Origin: Methylococcaceae bacterium
GTDB lineage: Bacteria > Pseudomonadota > Gammaproteobacteria > Methylococcales > Methylomonadaceae
Assembly (NCBI GenBank): GCA_006844705.1
Contig: SPJS01000063.1
Location: forward strand, 48,183 to 112,182
DNA length: 64,000 nucleotides
Direction of reading: 5' to 3'
Shown here: piece by piece, positions 44,950 to 54,042 of the stretch
How positions within the stretch are numbered: the stretch's first letter is position 1
Layout: each line of letters begins with the position of its first letter
Notes under the pieces: generated by a model
The model's database searches: none
Seen by the model: the letters and a program-made list of their open reading frames with translations, nothing else
Told to the model about the DNA's origin: nothing
Made by a program: the position numbers and the translations under genes

Positions 44950-45512
44950 TACAAGAAGCCATTGTAACCACCGTAAATAGCACGGGCGATCCACACATCG
45001 CTCCGATGGGGATACACGTCAAGGAAGATAAGTTCGTCATCCTGCCCTTCAAACCCTGCACCACGCTAAACAATATTATGGAAACGCGCACTGCCGTGAT
45101 CAATTACTGCGATGATGTGCGTGTATTTGCCGGTTGTTTAACGGGCCGCTATGACTGGCCACTGCAAAAAGCCGACCACGTTAATTGTCATTATCTGGAA
45201 GCCGCTCTGTCGCATTGCGAACTGGACATCGAACGCATTGAAGACGATGAAGTCAGGCCGATGATTTTTTGCAAAGCACGGCATACGGTCAACCACCGCC
45301 CTTTTAAAGGCTTTAACCGAGCCCAGTTCGCCGTGATTGAAGCGGCAATCCTGGTCAGCCGCTTGCACATGTTGCCCTGGGAAAAGATAGAGGCTGAACT
45401 GGAATACTTGCATATTGGTCTGGAAAAAACAGCCGGAGAAAATGAAAAAGAGGCCTGGCGCTGGTTAATGGCAGTGATTGAAGATTATAAACATGAGGTA
45501 ATCCAGGCATGA
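44946..45512 (+). CDS. DUF447 protein of the H4MPT cluster
   Basis: A 188-residue DUF447 protein with a split-barrel flavin-reductase-like fold: VTTVNSTGDPHIAPMGIHVKED near the start and KPCTTLNNIMETRTAVINYCDD (about 36-57). Homologues lie in H4MPT gene clusters in methylotrophs and archaea, where the role in cofactor synthesis has not been settled. It overlaps its neighbours by four bases on both sides (ATGA), so it is strictly co-translated with them. Confidence 0.85.
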   Translation: MIQEAIVTTVNSTGDPHIAPMGIHVKEDKFVILPFKPCTTLNNIMETRTAVINYCDDVRVFAGCLTGRYDWPLQKADHVNCHYLEAALSHCELDIERIEDDEVRPMIFCKARHTVNHRPFKGFNRAQFAVIEAAILVSRLHMLPWEKIEAELEYLHIGLEKTAGENEKEAWRWLMAVIEDYKHEVIQA

Positions 45513-46222
45513 CAGGCATGTTGGCCAGCATCCAGAGTCGCCAGGAACTTGAACTGATTCAGCATCTGGATATAGCTATTATTGATTGCAAAGACCCTTC
45601 TACCGGTGCCCTGGGTGCACTACCGCGAGAAGAAGTCAAAAGCATTGTAGATGCCTGTGACACCAACCAGTGTCTCAGTGCCACGATAGGTGATTTGCCA
45701 ATGCAGGCAGGCTTGTTATCTGAAGCTGTTATCGCCATGTCTGCCACAGGTGTTGATTATGTGAAAATTGGACTGACCCCGGATACCCACCTGCACTCAT
45801 GCATTGATGCGTTATCCAGCCTGACGTCGCAAATCAATTTAATCGCCGTATGTTTTGCTGACTTTCCACTGGATTTGAGTTTAACCAAACGACTTAAACT
45901 GGCTGGGTTTAAAGGCGTGATGCTGGACACCATCAACAAAAACCAGGGGGGATTGACGGCCATGCTGAGTCATTCCCGACTCAACCAATTCATGAATGAA
46001 GCACGTCATCTTCAGTTATTAACCGGTCTGGCCGGGTCATTGACGACAGATGATATTTCTCCATTACTCTCACTTTCGCCGGATTATCTCGGCTTTCGTT
46101 CTGCTTTGTGTGAGCGGCATTTACGCGCCCGCCAATTATCTCCAAAGCTGACCCAACATATCATTCAAATGATGCAGCAACAGCTGTCATTTTCTGATTG
46201 CTCAACCCATAAGGCCCATTAA
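45509..46222 (+). CDS. MfnB-like (5-formylfuran-3-yl)methyl phosphate synthase
   Basis: A 237-residue TIM-barrel protein of the MfnB/DUF556 family, which converts glyceraldehyde-3-phosphate to the furan precursor of methanofuran. The catalytic lysine region is visible in DIAIIDCKDPSTGALGALP (Lys28, with Asp26), and VDYVKIGLTPD (about 91-101) and FKGVMLDTINK (about 135-145) supply later conserved residues. Methylotrophs use methanofuran-like cofactor in formyl transfer with H4MPT, which fits this cluster. The stop is five bases before the symporter gene. Confidence 0.85.
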   Translation: MTGMLASIQSRQELELIQHLDIAIIDCKDPSTGALGALPREEVKSIVDACDTNQCLSATIGDLPMQAGLLSEAVIAMSATGVDYVKIGLTPDTHLHSCIDALSSLTSQINLIAVCFADFPLDLSLTKRLKLAGFKGVMLDTINKNQGGLTAMLSHSRLNQFMNEARHLQLLTGLAGSLTTDDISPLLSLSPDYLGFRSALCERHLRARQLSPKLTQHIIQMMQQQLSFSDCSTHKAH

Positions 46223-46226
46223 TCCC

Positions 46227-47522
46227 ATGCAAGACAAAACGCCAGTCACCACCAAAATATTAATTGCCATGTGTGTGGGGCTCATTACCGGAAGCCTGAT
46301 CAATGCCTTTTTACAGGATGTCAGCTGGATTCAGGATTATGTTGTCAACGGGTTGTTTCATGTCATCGGCAAGGCTTTCATCAATGCATTGAAAATGCTG
46401 GTGGTACCACTGGTCACTTTTTCGCTGATCTGTGGCGTGTGCGGCATTGGTGATGTGGGAGTACTGGGCAGAATCGGCATCAAAGCCTTTGCCCTTTACC
46501 TGTTAACCACAGGCCTGGCCATTACGCTGGCTTTAACCATTGCCATCATCGCCGCCCCGGGTGAAAACTTTGAGCAGGCGAAAGCAGCTGCTGACTTTGC
46601 TCCGCCCGCTGCGCCACCGTTAACCGAAGTCTTCATTAATATTGTCCCCGGCAACCCGGTCAACGCGTTTGCTGAAGGCAATATGTTGCAAATTATTTTC
46701 TTTGTCATCCTGTTCGGGATTGCCATGTTAATGGCTGGAGATGCTGGCAAACAGCTCGCCATCGGCGCAGAACACATGAACGAAGTCATGATGAAAGTCG
46801 TGACCGTGGTCATGGACTTCGCCCCCATCGGTGTATTTTTTCTGATGGCAAAAACCTTTTCCGAGCAAGGCATCAGCTTGATATTACCGATGATAGGTTA
46901 CTTTTCTGTGGTCATTGCCTGTCTGGTTTTACATGCCGTAGGCACATTCAGTGTATTGCTGATATTCCTGGCCCGGCTAAATCCATGGGTGTTTTTCAAA
47001 AAAATGCGCCCCGCACAAATTTTTGCCTTCAGCACCGCAAGCTCCAATGCAACCATCCCAGTGACGCTGCAAGTTGTCGAACAGCGCTTGGGGGTAAACA
47101 ACATCACAGCCTCTTTCACCGTCCCCCTGGGCGCCACCATAAATATGGACGGAACCGCCATTATGCAAGGGGTCGCCACTGTATTCATCGCCAACGTGTA
47201 TGGCATTGATCTGGGACTTATTGATTATGTCACCGTTGTCGGCATGTCGATTTTGGCCTCCATCGGAACCGCCGGCGTTCCCGGCGTAGGCCTGATCATG
47301 CTGGCCATGGTCTTCAATCAGGTTGGCCTGCCTGTGGAAGGCATTGGACTAATATTAGGCGTTGACCGGTTACTGGATATGCTGCGTACTGTCGTCAATA
47401 TTACCGGCGATGCCACCGTCACCAGCATCGTGGCACGTGGCGAAAATGAAATTGATGATACCGTTTTCAACGACCCTGATGCGGGCATCATTACTGAGGT
47501 GGCGTTACCGCACCAGGTTTGA
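46227..47522 (+). CDS. Dicarboxylate/amino-acid:cation symporter (DAACS family)
   Basis: A 431-residue inner-membrane transporter of the glutamate/dicarboxylate symporter family. About eight membrane helices plus two hairpins are visible. Family signatures: NAFAEGNMLQIIFFVILFG (about 152-170), the serine-rich hairpin FAFSTASSNATIPVTLQ (about 267-283), and PLGATINMDGTAIMQG (about 300-315), which holds the NMDGT cation motif. It is the last gene of the H4MPT operon, four bases after the MfnB-like gene. Substrate is likely a C4-dicarboxylate or glutamate; its link to C1 cofactor synthesis is not obvious. Confidence 0.9.
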   Translation: MQDKTPVTTKILIAMCVGLITGSLINAFLQDVSWIQDYVVNGLFHVIGKAFINALKMLVVPLVTFSLICGVCGIGDVGVLGRIGIKAFALYLLTTGLAITLALTIAIIAAPGENFEQAKAAADFAPPAAPPLTEVFINIVPGNPVNAFAEGNMLQIIFFVILFGIAMLMAGDAGKQLAIGAEHMNEVMMKVVTVVMDFAPIGVFFLMAKTFSEQGISLILPMIGYFSVVIACLVLHAVGTFSVLLIFLARLNPWVFFKKMRPAQIFAFSTASSNATIPVTLQVVEQRLGVNNITASFTVPLGATINMDGTAIMQGVATVFIANVYGIDLGLIDYVTVVGMSILASIGTAGVPGVGLIMLAMVFNQVGLPVEGIGLILGVDRLLDMLRTVVNITGDATVTSIVARGENEIDDTVFNDPDAGIITEVALPHQV

Positions 47523-47555
47523 CAGCCCAAATCGCTATTCACTTTGCATCATGAC

Positions 47556-47573
47556 AAGTATCAATTGATACTT
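47556..47573. repeat. 18-bp perfect palindrome at convergent gene ends
   Basis: AAGTATCAATTGATACTT is its own reverse complement. It contains the stop codon of the minus-strand gene ending at 47561 and lies 33 bases after the symporter stop. It has no loop, so a normal terminator is doubtful. Confidence 0.5.
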
Positions 47574-49099
47574 ACAAACTCATGTCGGACGTGTTGAGTT
47601 AATCCTTGCTGAGGCATGCGACACAAGATCGTTCTGCATGCCAAGCGCTCCATTTTTGAATTAACAGTTACTTGATTAATGCAAAAAAAGACCTCACCGT
47701 TTTCCTTCGAATGAAGGCCTGTCAAACTACCGCACCCCGCAACCGGGATGTGTTCTTTGAGCATCCCTGGCAGCACACTCCCTTTCCCCTGCAACACAAG
47801 TTGTACGCCGTATTGTTGAAAAAATTGAATGACGTTTTCCGCGCCCGCAATGGCTGCCCCGGATGTATTTATGTCTCCAATCGTTGCTTTAATTTCAGAG
47901 TGAACTTTTGAGTCGATCGACTCAGCCAGCAACGCGTGATGCATTACAGCAACGAACAAAAATTCTTCATACCCAGGTTTTCTTTCAATTTCATATTGAA
48001 TTTCTTCTAACTGCTCAGAAGAAATACTGCCTAATTCCTGATTTCCCTGGCCAACAGTATCCAGGTTAATGATCGCCACTTTTTCATTGTCAAACCAAAA
48101 CACCTGGTCTGCCGTCAGGTTGACAGGCGTTTTAAAACAATCATTCAATTGCCCATCCCGCCTGACATCTGTAACACCCAGCGTCCAAATAGGCTGTTCA
48201 ATACCGAGTCCTTCCAAGTATTGCCAGAAATCAAGCATGGCCGGTAAATTAGACTCTTTTGGATTTTGCAGAAGATTTCCCGATATCAATGGTGCGACTC
48301 TGGAGCTCTCCTCCAAACTTTGCACACCATCGTTTATCAATTCTTTTACGCAGTTGATACGCCGCTTGACGATCTGATCCCCAAGAAACACATCATTCAA
48401 TTGAAGAATATGTAATTGATGTTTATGAAACTCAAATAGCTCTGGAAATTCAGTTTGATACGTTAATTTAAGAAGCCCAGGGTTGAAAGATCGGCAGTCT
48501 GATAATTGACTGAATATCCATTGTACCCGCATCTCAATTTCAATTTCATTGTCTCCTTCCCTGGAAACAGGTAGAAAAATTGAATCTCCTCCAGACACCC
48601 AAATCAGCATACCCGGCCAATGGATAACGTCATTCAAGGCTGTTTCGAAGGCGGGATATACATGATGGCAGCTGAAAATGTTCTCCGGAGCCTCGTCAAG
48701 CTGTAATACCATCCCCTGGTTATACGACATGTTTTTTACCACCAAATCGAGCAACTTAGGGTCACATAAAATTCGGTCAGTTTCCTTGTTGTTTCCCGAT
48801 GGGATAATTAACGCCATCCACTGCCTTGATCCTAAACATCCTCTTAATTCTTCATAAAAGAACTCAGGAATTACTGAACCATCAAAAGATTCAAGCTGGC
48901 CAAGTAAATTTTCAAATCCTGTTCTTTGTCCCTGATTATCCATTGACTCCGTCGAGAATAAAAACGATCCATCAATTAATTTTTTTAACAGATAGACAAG
49001 AAGCTCTTTTTCATCCATTGAAAAATCGATATGCCCAATGTGTCTATTGTTATCAAAGACATATGCAAAATAATTAGCCGCGTTAAAATCAAGAATCAT
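47561..49099 (-). CDS. Degenerate metallophosphoesterase-like protein coupled to an RND pump
   Basis: A 512-residue cytosolic protein. Residues 1 to about 215 form a domain I do not recognise. Residues about 225-480 follow the order and spacing of a calcineurin-like (CpdA-type) phosphoesterase, but nearly every metal ligand is changed: SDxH is NDVF (235-238), SGD is SGN (273-275), GNHD is GVTD (308-311), and GHxH is GKGS (438-441). The supporting scaffold is kept: INLDT (345-348 region), SISSEQLEEIQ (358-368), VMHH (385-388) and the CGS turn (456-458). I infer a catalytically dead sensor or binding protein. It starts three bases after the RND pump stop. Confidence 0.6.
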   Translation of the reverse strand: MILDFNAANYFAYVFDNNRHIGHIDFSMDEKELLVYLLKKLIDGSFLFSTESMDNQGQRTGFENLLGQLESFDGSVIPEFFYEELRGCLGSRQWMALIIPSGNNKETDRILCDPKLLDLVVKNMSYNQGMVLQLDEAPENIFSCHHVYPAFETALNDVIHWPGMLIWVSGGDSIFLPVSREGDNEIEIEMRVQWIFSQLSDCRSFNPGLLKLTYQTEFPELFEFHKHQLHILQLNDVFLGDQIVKRRINCVKELINDGVQSLEESSRVAPLISGNLLQNPKESNLPAMLDFWQYLEGLGIEQPIWTLGVTDVRRDGQLNDCFKTPVNLTADQVFWFDNEKVAIINLDTVGQGNQELGSISSEQLEEIQYEIERKPGYEEFLFVAVMHHALLAESIDSKVHSEIKATIGDINTSGAAIAGAENVIQFFQQYGVQLVLQGKGSVLPGMLKEHIPVAGCGSLTGLHSKENGEVFFCINQVTVNSKMERLACRTILCRMPQQGLTQHVRHEFVSIN

Positions 49100-49102
49100 C
49101 GA

Positions 49103-52100
49103 TCAATGCTTTTCTTGTCTTTCCTGGATCAAATCCCAGACGACAGGCACGACGCATAACGTTAAAAATGACGCCACGCCTAATCCTGTCACAAATGTTG
49201 AAGCCATCGGCCCCCACACAACAGAGTAGCTGGGAATACCTACAGCCATAGGGAACAACCCTAAAATTGTGGTTAAGGTTGTCAATATGATTGGGCGTAA
49301 ACGCAGACTGACGGCCTTGTTAATCGATTGCAACCGCGTCATTCCGGAACGGTAGGCCTTATTTAAGAAATCAATTAATACCAATGCGTCATTGACCACC
49401 ACACCTATCACGCCGATGACAGCAATGAAGCTGTTGACCGTAAACAATGATTGAGTGATAAATTTTCCAAACACAATCCCGATAATCGCGAACAACACCG
49501 CAAATAATATGATGACGGGCTGGATGTAAGACTGAAACTGCGCGGCCAGAATAGTATAAATAATCATGACCGCGATAACAAAAGCAAACACCAGTGATTT
49601 ATAGGACCGCTTGGTATTATCATGCTCCCCGCTAAACAATAAGGTTGTTCCTGGGTACTTATGCTGAATGCCCTCAAAGTATTGATTGATTTCATTGACA
49701 ACATACGCTGAAGATATTGGCGCCCCCGTTTTAATATCCGACTTGATACTTACCGCTCTCTGTCCTTGATATCTATACAACTCACTTGGTTCTTCTATTA
49801 ATTGCAATTGAGTGACATCACCCAGTAATACCGGTGACATACTGTCTTCTACAACCGGAATATCTAAAACATCTGAAGGCTGATTCAACATTGATTGTTC
49901 AATAAACAGTTTTAGATCGATTTCCTCATCAGACGCCCTGTATTTGCCTATATATTGACCATCAAGCACGCTTCCGGCTAATGAAGCAACATCAGAACTG
50001 CTTAAATTGTATTCTTTTACTTTGCTATGCCTGATCTTAAAATGTAACGCCTTTTCCACCACGCCTTTATTATCTTCCAACTCAACAATATAGGGCGCAA
50101 TATCTTTTCTGCTCAACAAAACATCTGTAATCTCATCGGCCAATCCTTTCACCATATCGATATTACTCCCTAACACCTTGATGTTGATAGCTTTTCCTGT
50201 CGGAGGCCCTTCTTTCATTGGGTGAACGCGCAAAGTAAACCCATCTTTTTCAAAGTTTTCCTTGATGCGTTTTCTCATCGTTGCAAGATGTTCCATAGGA
50301 TCAGGCACAGATTGCTTGTCTTTTTCGGGCAAAGAAACCATAACCATTCCAAAGTTTTTGGAAAAAACATATTCATGATCATCGGTAAAATAGGTTCCTG
50401 CGGCTCCTGTCGCTGAATCAGCCATGCCCGGCTCTTCTTCGATAATAAATTGCGATATCTCTTTCGCTAAAGCATCAACTTGTTCAATAGATGTATTTGG
50501 AGACCCTTTTATATCCACAAAATAAATCGCATAATCGTCGGGGAAAAACTGCGTTCTTACCAGGGGAATTACCCCCGAAAGCGAGACCACGAGAATAAAA
50601 ATTGAAACAAAAAATAATACAATGACAGAAAAAATACTCAGAACTCTGTATTTTAAAGTCCACTTCAACGTTTTTTCTGTTAGCCCTCTGAAAAACGAAA
50701 CAATAAAATTATCTTCTGCCAAGCGTCGAGAAACAACTTTTGTCCTGGTAGGGCCAAAATCCAGGTAATGAATAGGCAAAATGAACACGCTCTCAATTAA
50801 TGATGCAAACAAGGCAAAACTGACAACGACAGGAATTTGCGCAAAAAACTCTCCCGCTGTTCCTGTCATTATCAACAGGGGCAAAAATGCAGCGATGGTG
50901 GTAAATGTTGACGAGATAATGGGCAATGCCACCTCTGACAATCCATCAACAATCGCTTGATGCACCTGGCTTCCTGCCTGAATATATCGATGAATATTTT
51001 CAGTGGCAACGATAGCATCATCAACAATAATGCCTGTCACCAGTACAAATGCAAATAATGTTAACTCATTAAAGCTATACCCCGTCAACATCATGGTTAA
51101 CATCGTGACCAGGAAGGAAAACGGGATGCCTATAGTGACCAACCCGGCATTTCTTATGCCCATAAAATACCAGGTAATGGTTGAAACCAACAGCATACCC
51201 ACAAACAGATTCCACCCTAATGTGGTCAACCCCTCTTTAATCTTGACGGTAGAATCTTGCGTTAATACGAGTTTTACATTCTCTTTTTTTGCCAGAGGCT
51301 TCAACCGGTCTAACAGACCCGTCACTTCTTTTTTTATTTTTAAAGCATTCCCCGTTGAATGCTTGATGACTCTCAATGAAACGGCAGGGTTTCCATTGAC
51401 ACTAGATAACACAATAGGTTTTCTATAACCAATTTCCGCCTCAACGATTAAGTCCTCAAGCCGAATATACCCGCCATCTCCGTCTCGCCTAAGGATCGTT
51501 TTGACCACCTTATCTCTAGAATCAAATCGTTCATCCACCTTAACCAGGTATTCACTTAATTTATCCTTAAAATGACCCGCAGCGACTGACACATTTGCAT
51601 CATTCAAGGCACCCACCACCTCATTAAAACTGATGCCGAAGTACTTAAGTTTCTGAGGATCAAGAAAAATATGAAATTCACGCGTAAAGTCGCCAGAGAT
51701 AATGACATTTTTTACCCCGGACACATTTAGCAATTGAGCTTTGATCTGTTCAGCTATCAAGGAAAGCGCTCGATTGCCATGCTCTCCTGTCACGTTGACA
51801 ACAATCGCCGGCAATAAATCGCCTACGGTAATATTATCAATGATAGGCGGGTCAGCCCGTTCAGGTAATTCCTCAATAATATTTTGTATCTTCAATCTGA
51901 TTTCATTATATAAATAGAGATAATCACTATTATCAACAAACTTCAGACGAATTAATGATCGCTCGGCCTGAGAAGAGGCAGACACCCAATCAATATCTTC
52001 AATATCCTCAATGGCTTCTTCAATTTTTCGCGTCACGAGAGACTCTACCTCAGCAGGTGATGCGCCAGGGAAGTCCGTCGTGATACTGACAACAGCCAGA

Positions 52101-52225
52101 TTAAAATCAGGAAAGCGTTCTGCAGGCAACGTGAAAACTGCAAAAAAACCAGACACCGTCAACAATATAAAAACAAGATTAAAAAAAATCCTTTGCTTTA
52201 ATGAAAAGCGAATAATTGATTGCAT
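49103..52225 (-). CDS. RND efflux pump inner-membrane subunit
   Basis: A 1040-residue hydrophobe/amphiphile RND transporter driven by protons. Twelve membrane helices and two large periplasmic loops are arranged as usual. Start MQSIIRFSLKQRIFFNL; the TM4 proton-relay acids are intact in GIIVDDAIVATENIHRY (near residue 405), and ERFPDFNLAVVSI and DFPGASPAEVESLV follow TM1. The start lies eight bases after the adaptor gene stop. No outer-membrane TolC-type gene is nearby, so it probably shares one encoded elsewhere. Substrate unknown. Confidence 0.93.
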   Translation of the reverse strand: MQSIIRFSLKQRIFFNLVFILLTVSGFFAVFTLPAERFPDFNLAVVSITTDFPGASPAEVESLVTRKIEEAIEDIEDIDWVSASSQAERSLIRLKFVDNSDYLYLYNEIRLKIQNIIEELPERADPPIIDNITVGDLLPAIVVNVTGEHGNRALSLIAEQIKAQLLNVSGVKNVIISGDFTREFHIFLDPQKLKYFGISFNEVVGALNDANVSVAAGHFKDKLSEYLVKVDERFDSRDKVVKTILRRDGDGGYIRLEDLIVEAEIGYRKPIVLSSVNGNPAVSLRVIKHSTGNALKIKKEVTGLLDRLKPLAKKENVKLVLTQDSTVKIKEGLTTLGWNLFVGMLLVSTITWYFMGIRNAGLVTIGIPFSFLVTMLTMMLTGYSFNELTLFAFVLVTGIIVDDAIVATENIHRYIQAGSQVHQAIVDGLSEVALPIISSTFTTIAAFLPLLIMTGTAGEFFAQIPVVVSFALFASLIESVFILPIHYLDFGPTRTKVVSRRLAEDNFIVSFFRGLTEKTLKWTLKYRVLSIFSVIVLFFVSIFILVVSLSGVIPLVRTQFFPDDYAIYFVDIKGSPNTSIEQVDALAKEISQFIIEEEPGMADSATGAAGTYFTDDHEYVFSKNFGMVMVSLPEKDKQSVPDPMEHLATMRKRIKENFEKDGFTLRVHPMKEGPPTGKAINIKVLGSNIDMVKGLADEITDVLLSRKDIAPYIVELEDNKGVVEKALHFKIRHSKVKEYNLSSSDVASLAGSVLDGQYIGKYRASDEEIDLKLFIEQSMLNQPSDVLDIPVVEDSMSPVLLGDVTQLQLIEEPSELYRYQGQRAVSIKSDIKTGAPISSAYVVNEINQYFEGIQHKYPGTTLLFSGEHDNTKRSYKSLVFAFVIAVMIIYTILAAQFQSYIQPVIILFAVLFAIIGIVFGKFITQSLFTVNSFIAVIGVIGVVVNDALVLIDFLNKAYRSGMTRLQSINKAVSLRLRPIILTTLTTILGLFPMAVGIPSYSVVWGPMASTFVTGLGVASFLTLCVVPVVWDLIQERQEKH

Positions 52226-52233
52226 ATCGGGTA

Positions 52234-53220
52234 TCAGTGAAAGAGTTTAAATCGGTCACCCAATTTGATTTCAGTTGACGACACTTTAACCTTTCCATCC
52301 TGATAATGACCTAAAAACCTGACTTTAAACCGGGCACCATCCTCTCGTTGTAGCCAGTGTTCTTCATATCGCTCTTCAACGGCATTCTTTGAAATTGAAA
52401 AGACATGGCCTGACTCGGCAACATTAATGCCAAGTTCAGCCCGGATACCCCCTCGTGATTTTGTTAATTTTTCCAGCACAACTAAATCCACTTGAGTCTT
52501 GCGCGACTGCTCATCAAATGAAGGATATATTTTATCAATCGCCACTGGAATTGGGGATGCGTACCCCGTTAACTTGACTTCAAGCTGGTCTTTAGCATGA
52601 GTCAAAGCATCCAGTTCCTGGGCTGAAAGTGAGAACGGGATAAGTAACTTTGTGTAATTTCCAACCTCACCAAGCTTTTCACCAGCATTGACCCATTGGC
52701 CTGGCTCCACATCCCGGGATACAACCCGCCAGCCGGCAGGTGCCTCAATACAATGCCTTCTTAATGACTCCTCAAATCTTAATTTATTTATATAAGCGGC
52801 TTGAAATAATTGCCTGGAGTTACCTAAGTCTTTTTTATGTTTATCTAGGGCACTGATTGCAACAGTATTCTTTTTGACTAATTTTTGATGTCTATCCACT
52901 TCTTTGGCAAAAAAGTCGATATCAATAGTATGTTGCTTCATCTCATTTTGTGCAGACTTTATATCCAGTTTGACAAATGTTTCATCAATACACGCAAACA
53001 GATTATCTTTTGGGATAGCGTCTCCCACATCTGCCGAGACCATCCTGATTTTTCCTTCCACCTCGGTGACCAACGGCATTGTAGAATAAGCACGGGTATA
53101 CCCTGAGACGGTTATACGCCTGCCTATTGATTCAACGTGGGCAAATTGATCTGCAGCCCACACGAGGTCTGCGCCCAAAAAAGACAGGCCGCCTAAAAAA
53201 AGCAATCGAAAATATCTCAT
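52234..53220 (-). CDS. RND periplasmic adaptor (membrane fusion protein)
   Basis: A 328-residue periplasmic adaptor that links the RND pump to an outer-membrane channel. Signal peptide of about 22 residues (LVWA|AD). A short lipoyl-type half (VEGKIRMVSADVGDAIPKDN, about 53-72) is followed by a coiled-coil hairpin (about 80-150), the second lipoyl half (GWRVVSRDVEPGQWVNAGEKLGEV, about 163-186) and a beta-barrel domain. It is smaller than AcrA but has all three modules. It begins the three-gene operon that ends with the degenerate phosphoesterase. Confidence 0.85.
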   Translation of the reverse strand: MRYFRLLFLGGLSFLGADLVWAADQFAHVESIGRRITVSGYTRAYSTMPLVTEVEGKIRMVSADVGDAIPKDNLFACIDETFVKLDIKSAQNEMKQHTIDIDFFAKEVDRHQKLVKKNTVAISALDKHKKDLGNSRQLFQAAYINKLRFEESLRRHCIEAPAGWRVVSRDVEPGQWVNAGEKLGEVGNYTKLLIPFSLSAQELDALTHAKDQLEVKLTGYASPIPVAIDKIYPSFDEQSRKTQVDLVVLEKLTKSRGGIRAELGINVAESGHVFSISKNAVEERYEEHWLQREDGARFKVRFLGHYQDGKVKVSSTEIKLGDRFKLFH

Positions 53221-53346
53221 AGCAATACAATTACCACCATCATAGATTAATACTTAAAAACACGGGATTCACTCTGAAAGCATGGCCGCTTAACAAGTGT
53301 CAGGATTTTTTACACTTCAATCTGAATCATCTGGCGTGCACACGCA

Positions 53347-54042
53347 TTAATCACCTTTATATATAGTATTAAAAAGTCGGTCAAAAATAGGAAACGTAAT
53401 ATTAAAATTATATTTATTCATTAAATCGATTCGATGATGGTACAAATGCAAACGTGCGGATTTTTCTACCCAAGGAATTGATTTAAAAAAACCACCTGTT
53501 TTCGCATGATATGAAAAATGCATAACCTCATACATCAGGTAATAGGTATAAGCCACTACAGCAAAAAACAGCGCATTATCCAGTCCGGCGACAGCATACA
53601 CAGTCAATGAAGCCATTGAAAACACCAGCGTGATGAAAGAAAAATACAATAACGGTAAAAAAACAGCCATGTAATCTCTCGGCTGTTCATAATAATAGGT
53701 ATCGTTATAAAAAAAGCTATGGTGTACCGTTAAGTGCTCGTACAAAAAACCCAACCCCTTCATCTTTTCATGCATTGGATAGCGATGTAAAACATACTCA
53801 AATGCATTACAAATCAAGAAATATACAGGACACAGGAGAATAAAATACCAATAAAACCGGGAAATCAATAGCACTAGAGCGAGCGGGATAACCGTCAGCA
53901 TGCTGAACACAATGATCATATACGTCGTTCCATTCTTTATGCCCATAAAACGGCTGGCACCATCCTTTTCGATAAAATCAGTTCTAAAATAATCGCGATA
54001 GGCTTGAGTGGCAAATTTAGGGGGGCTTGTTTTATCCATCAT
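53347..54042 (-). CDS. Fatty acid hydroxylase/sterol desaturase superfamily protein
   Basis: A 231-residue membrane protein of the di-iron hydroxylase superfamily. The histidine clusters are present: HRYPMH (about 88-93), HLTVHHSFF (about 104-112), HFSYH (about 172-176) and HLYHH (about 195-199). Four hydrophobic segments lie between them. Members oxidise sterols, carotenoids or fatty acyl chains. The substrate here is not known; hydroxylation of a lipid near the PEP-CTERM locus is only a guess. GAGGATGAT precedes the ATG at 54042. Confidence 0.85.
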   Translation of the reverse strand: MMDKTSPPKFATQAYRDYFRTDFIEKDGASRFMGIKNGTTYMIIVFSMLTVIPLALVLLISRFYWYFILLCPVYFLICNAFEYVLHRYPMHEKMKGLGFLYEHLTVHHSFFYNDTYYYEQPRDYMAVFLPLLYFSFITLVFSMASLTVYAVAGLDNALFFAVVAYTYYLMYEVMHFSYHAKTGGFFKSIPWVEKSARLHLYHHRIDLMNKYNFNITFPIFDRLFNTIYKGD

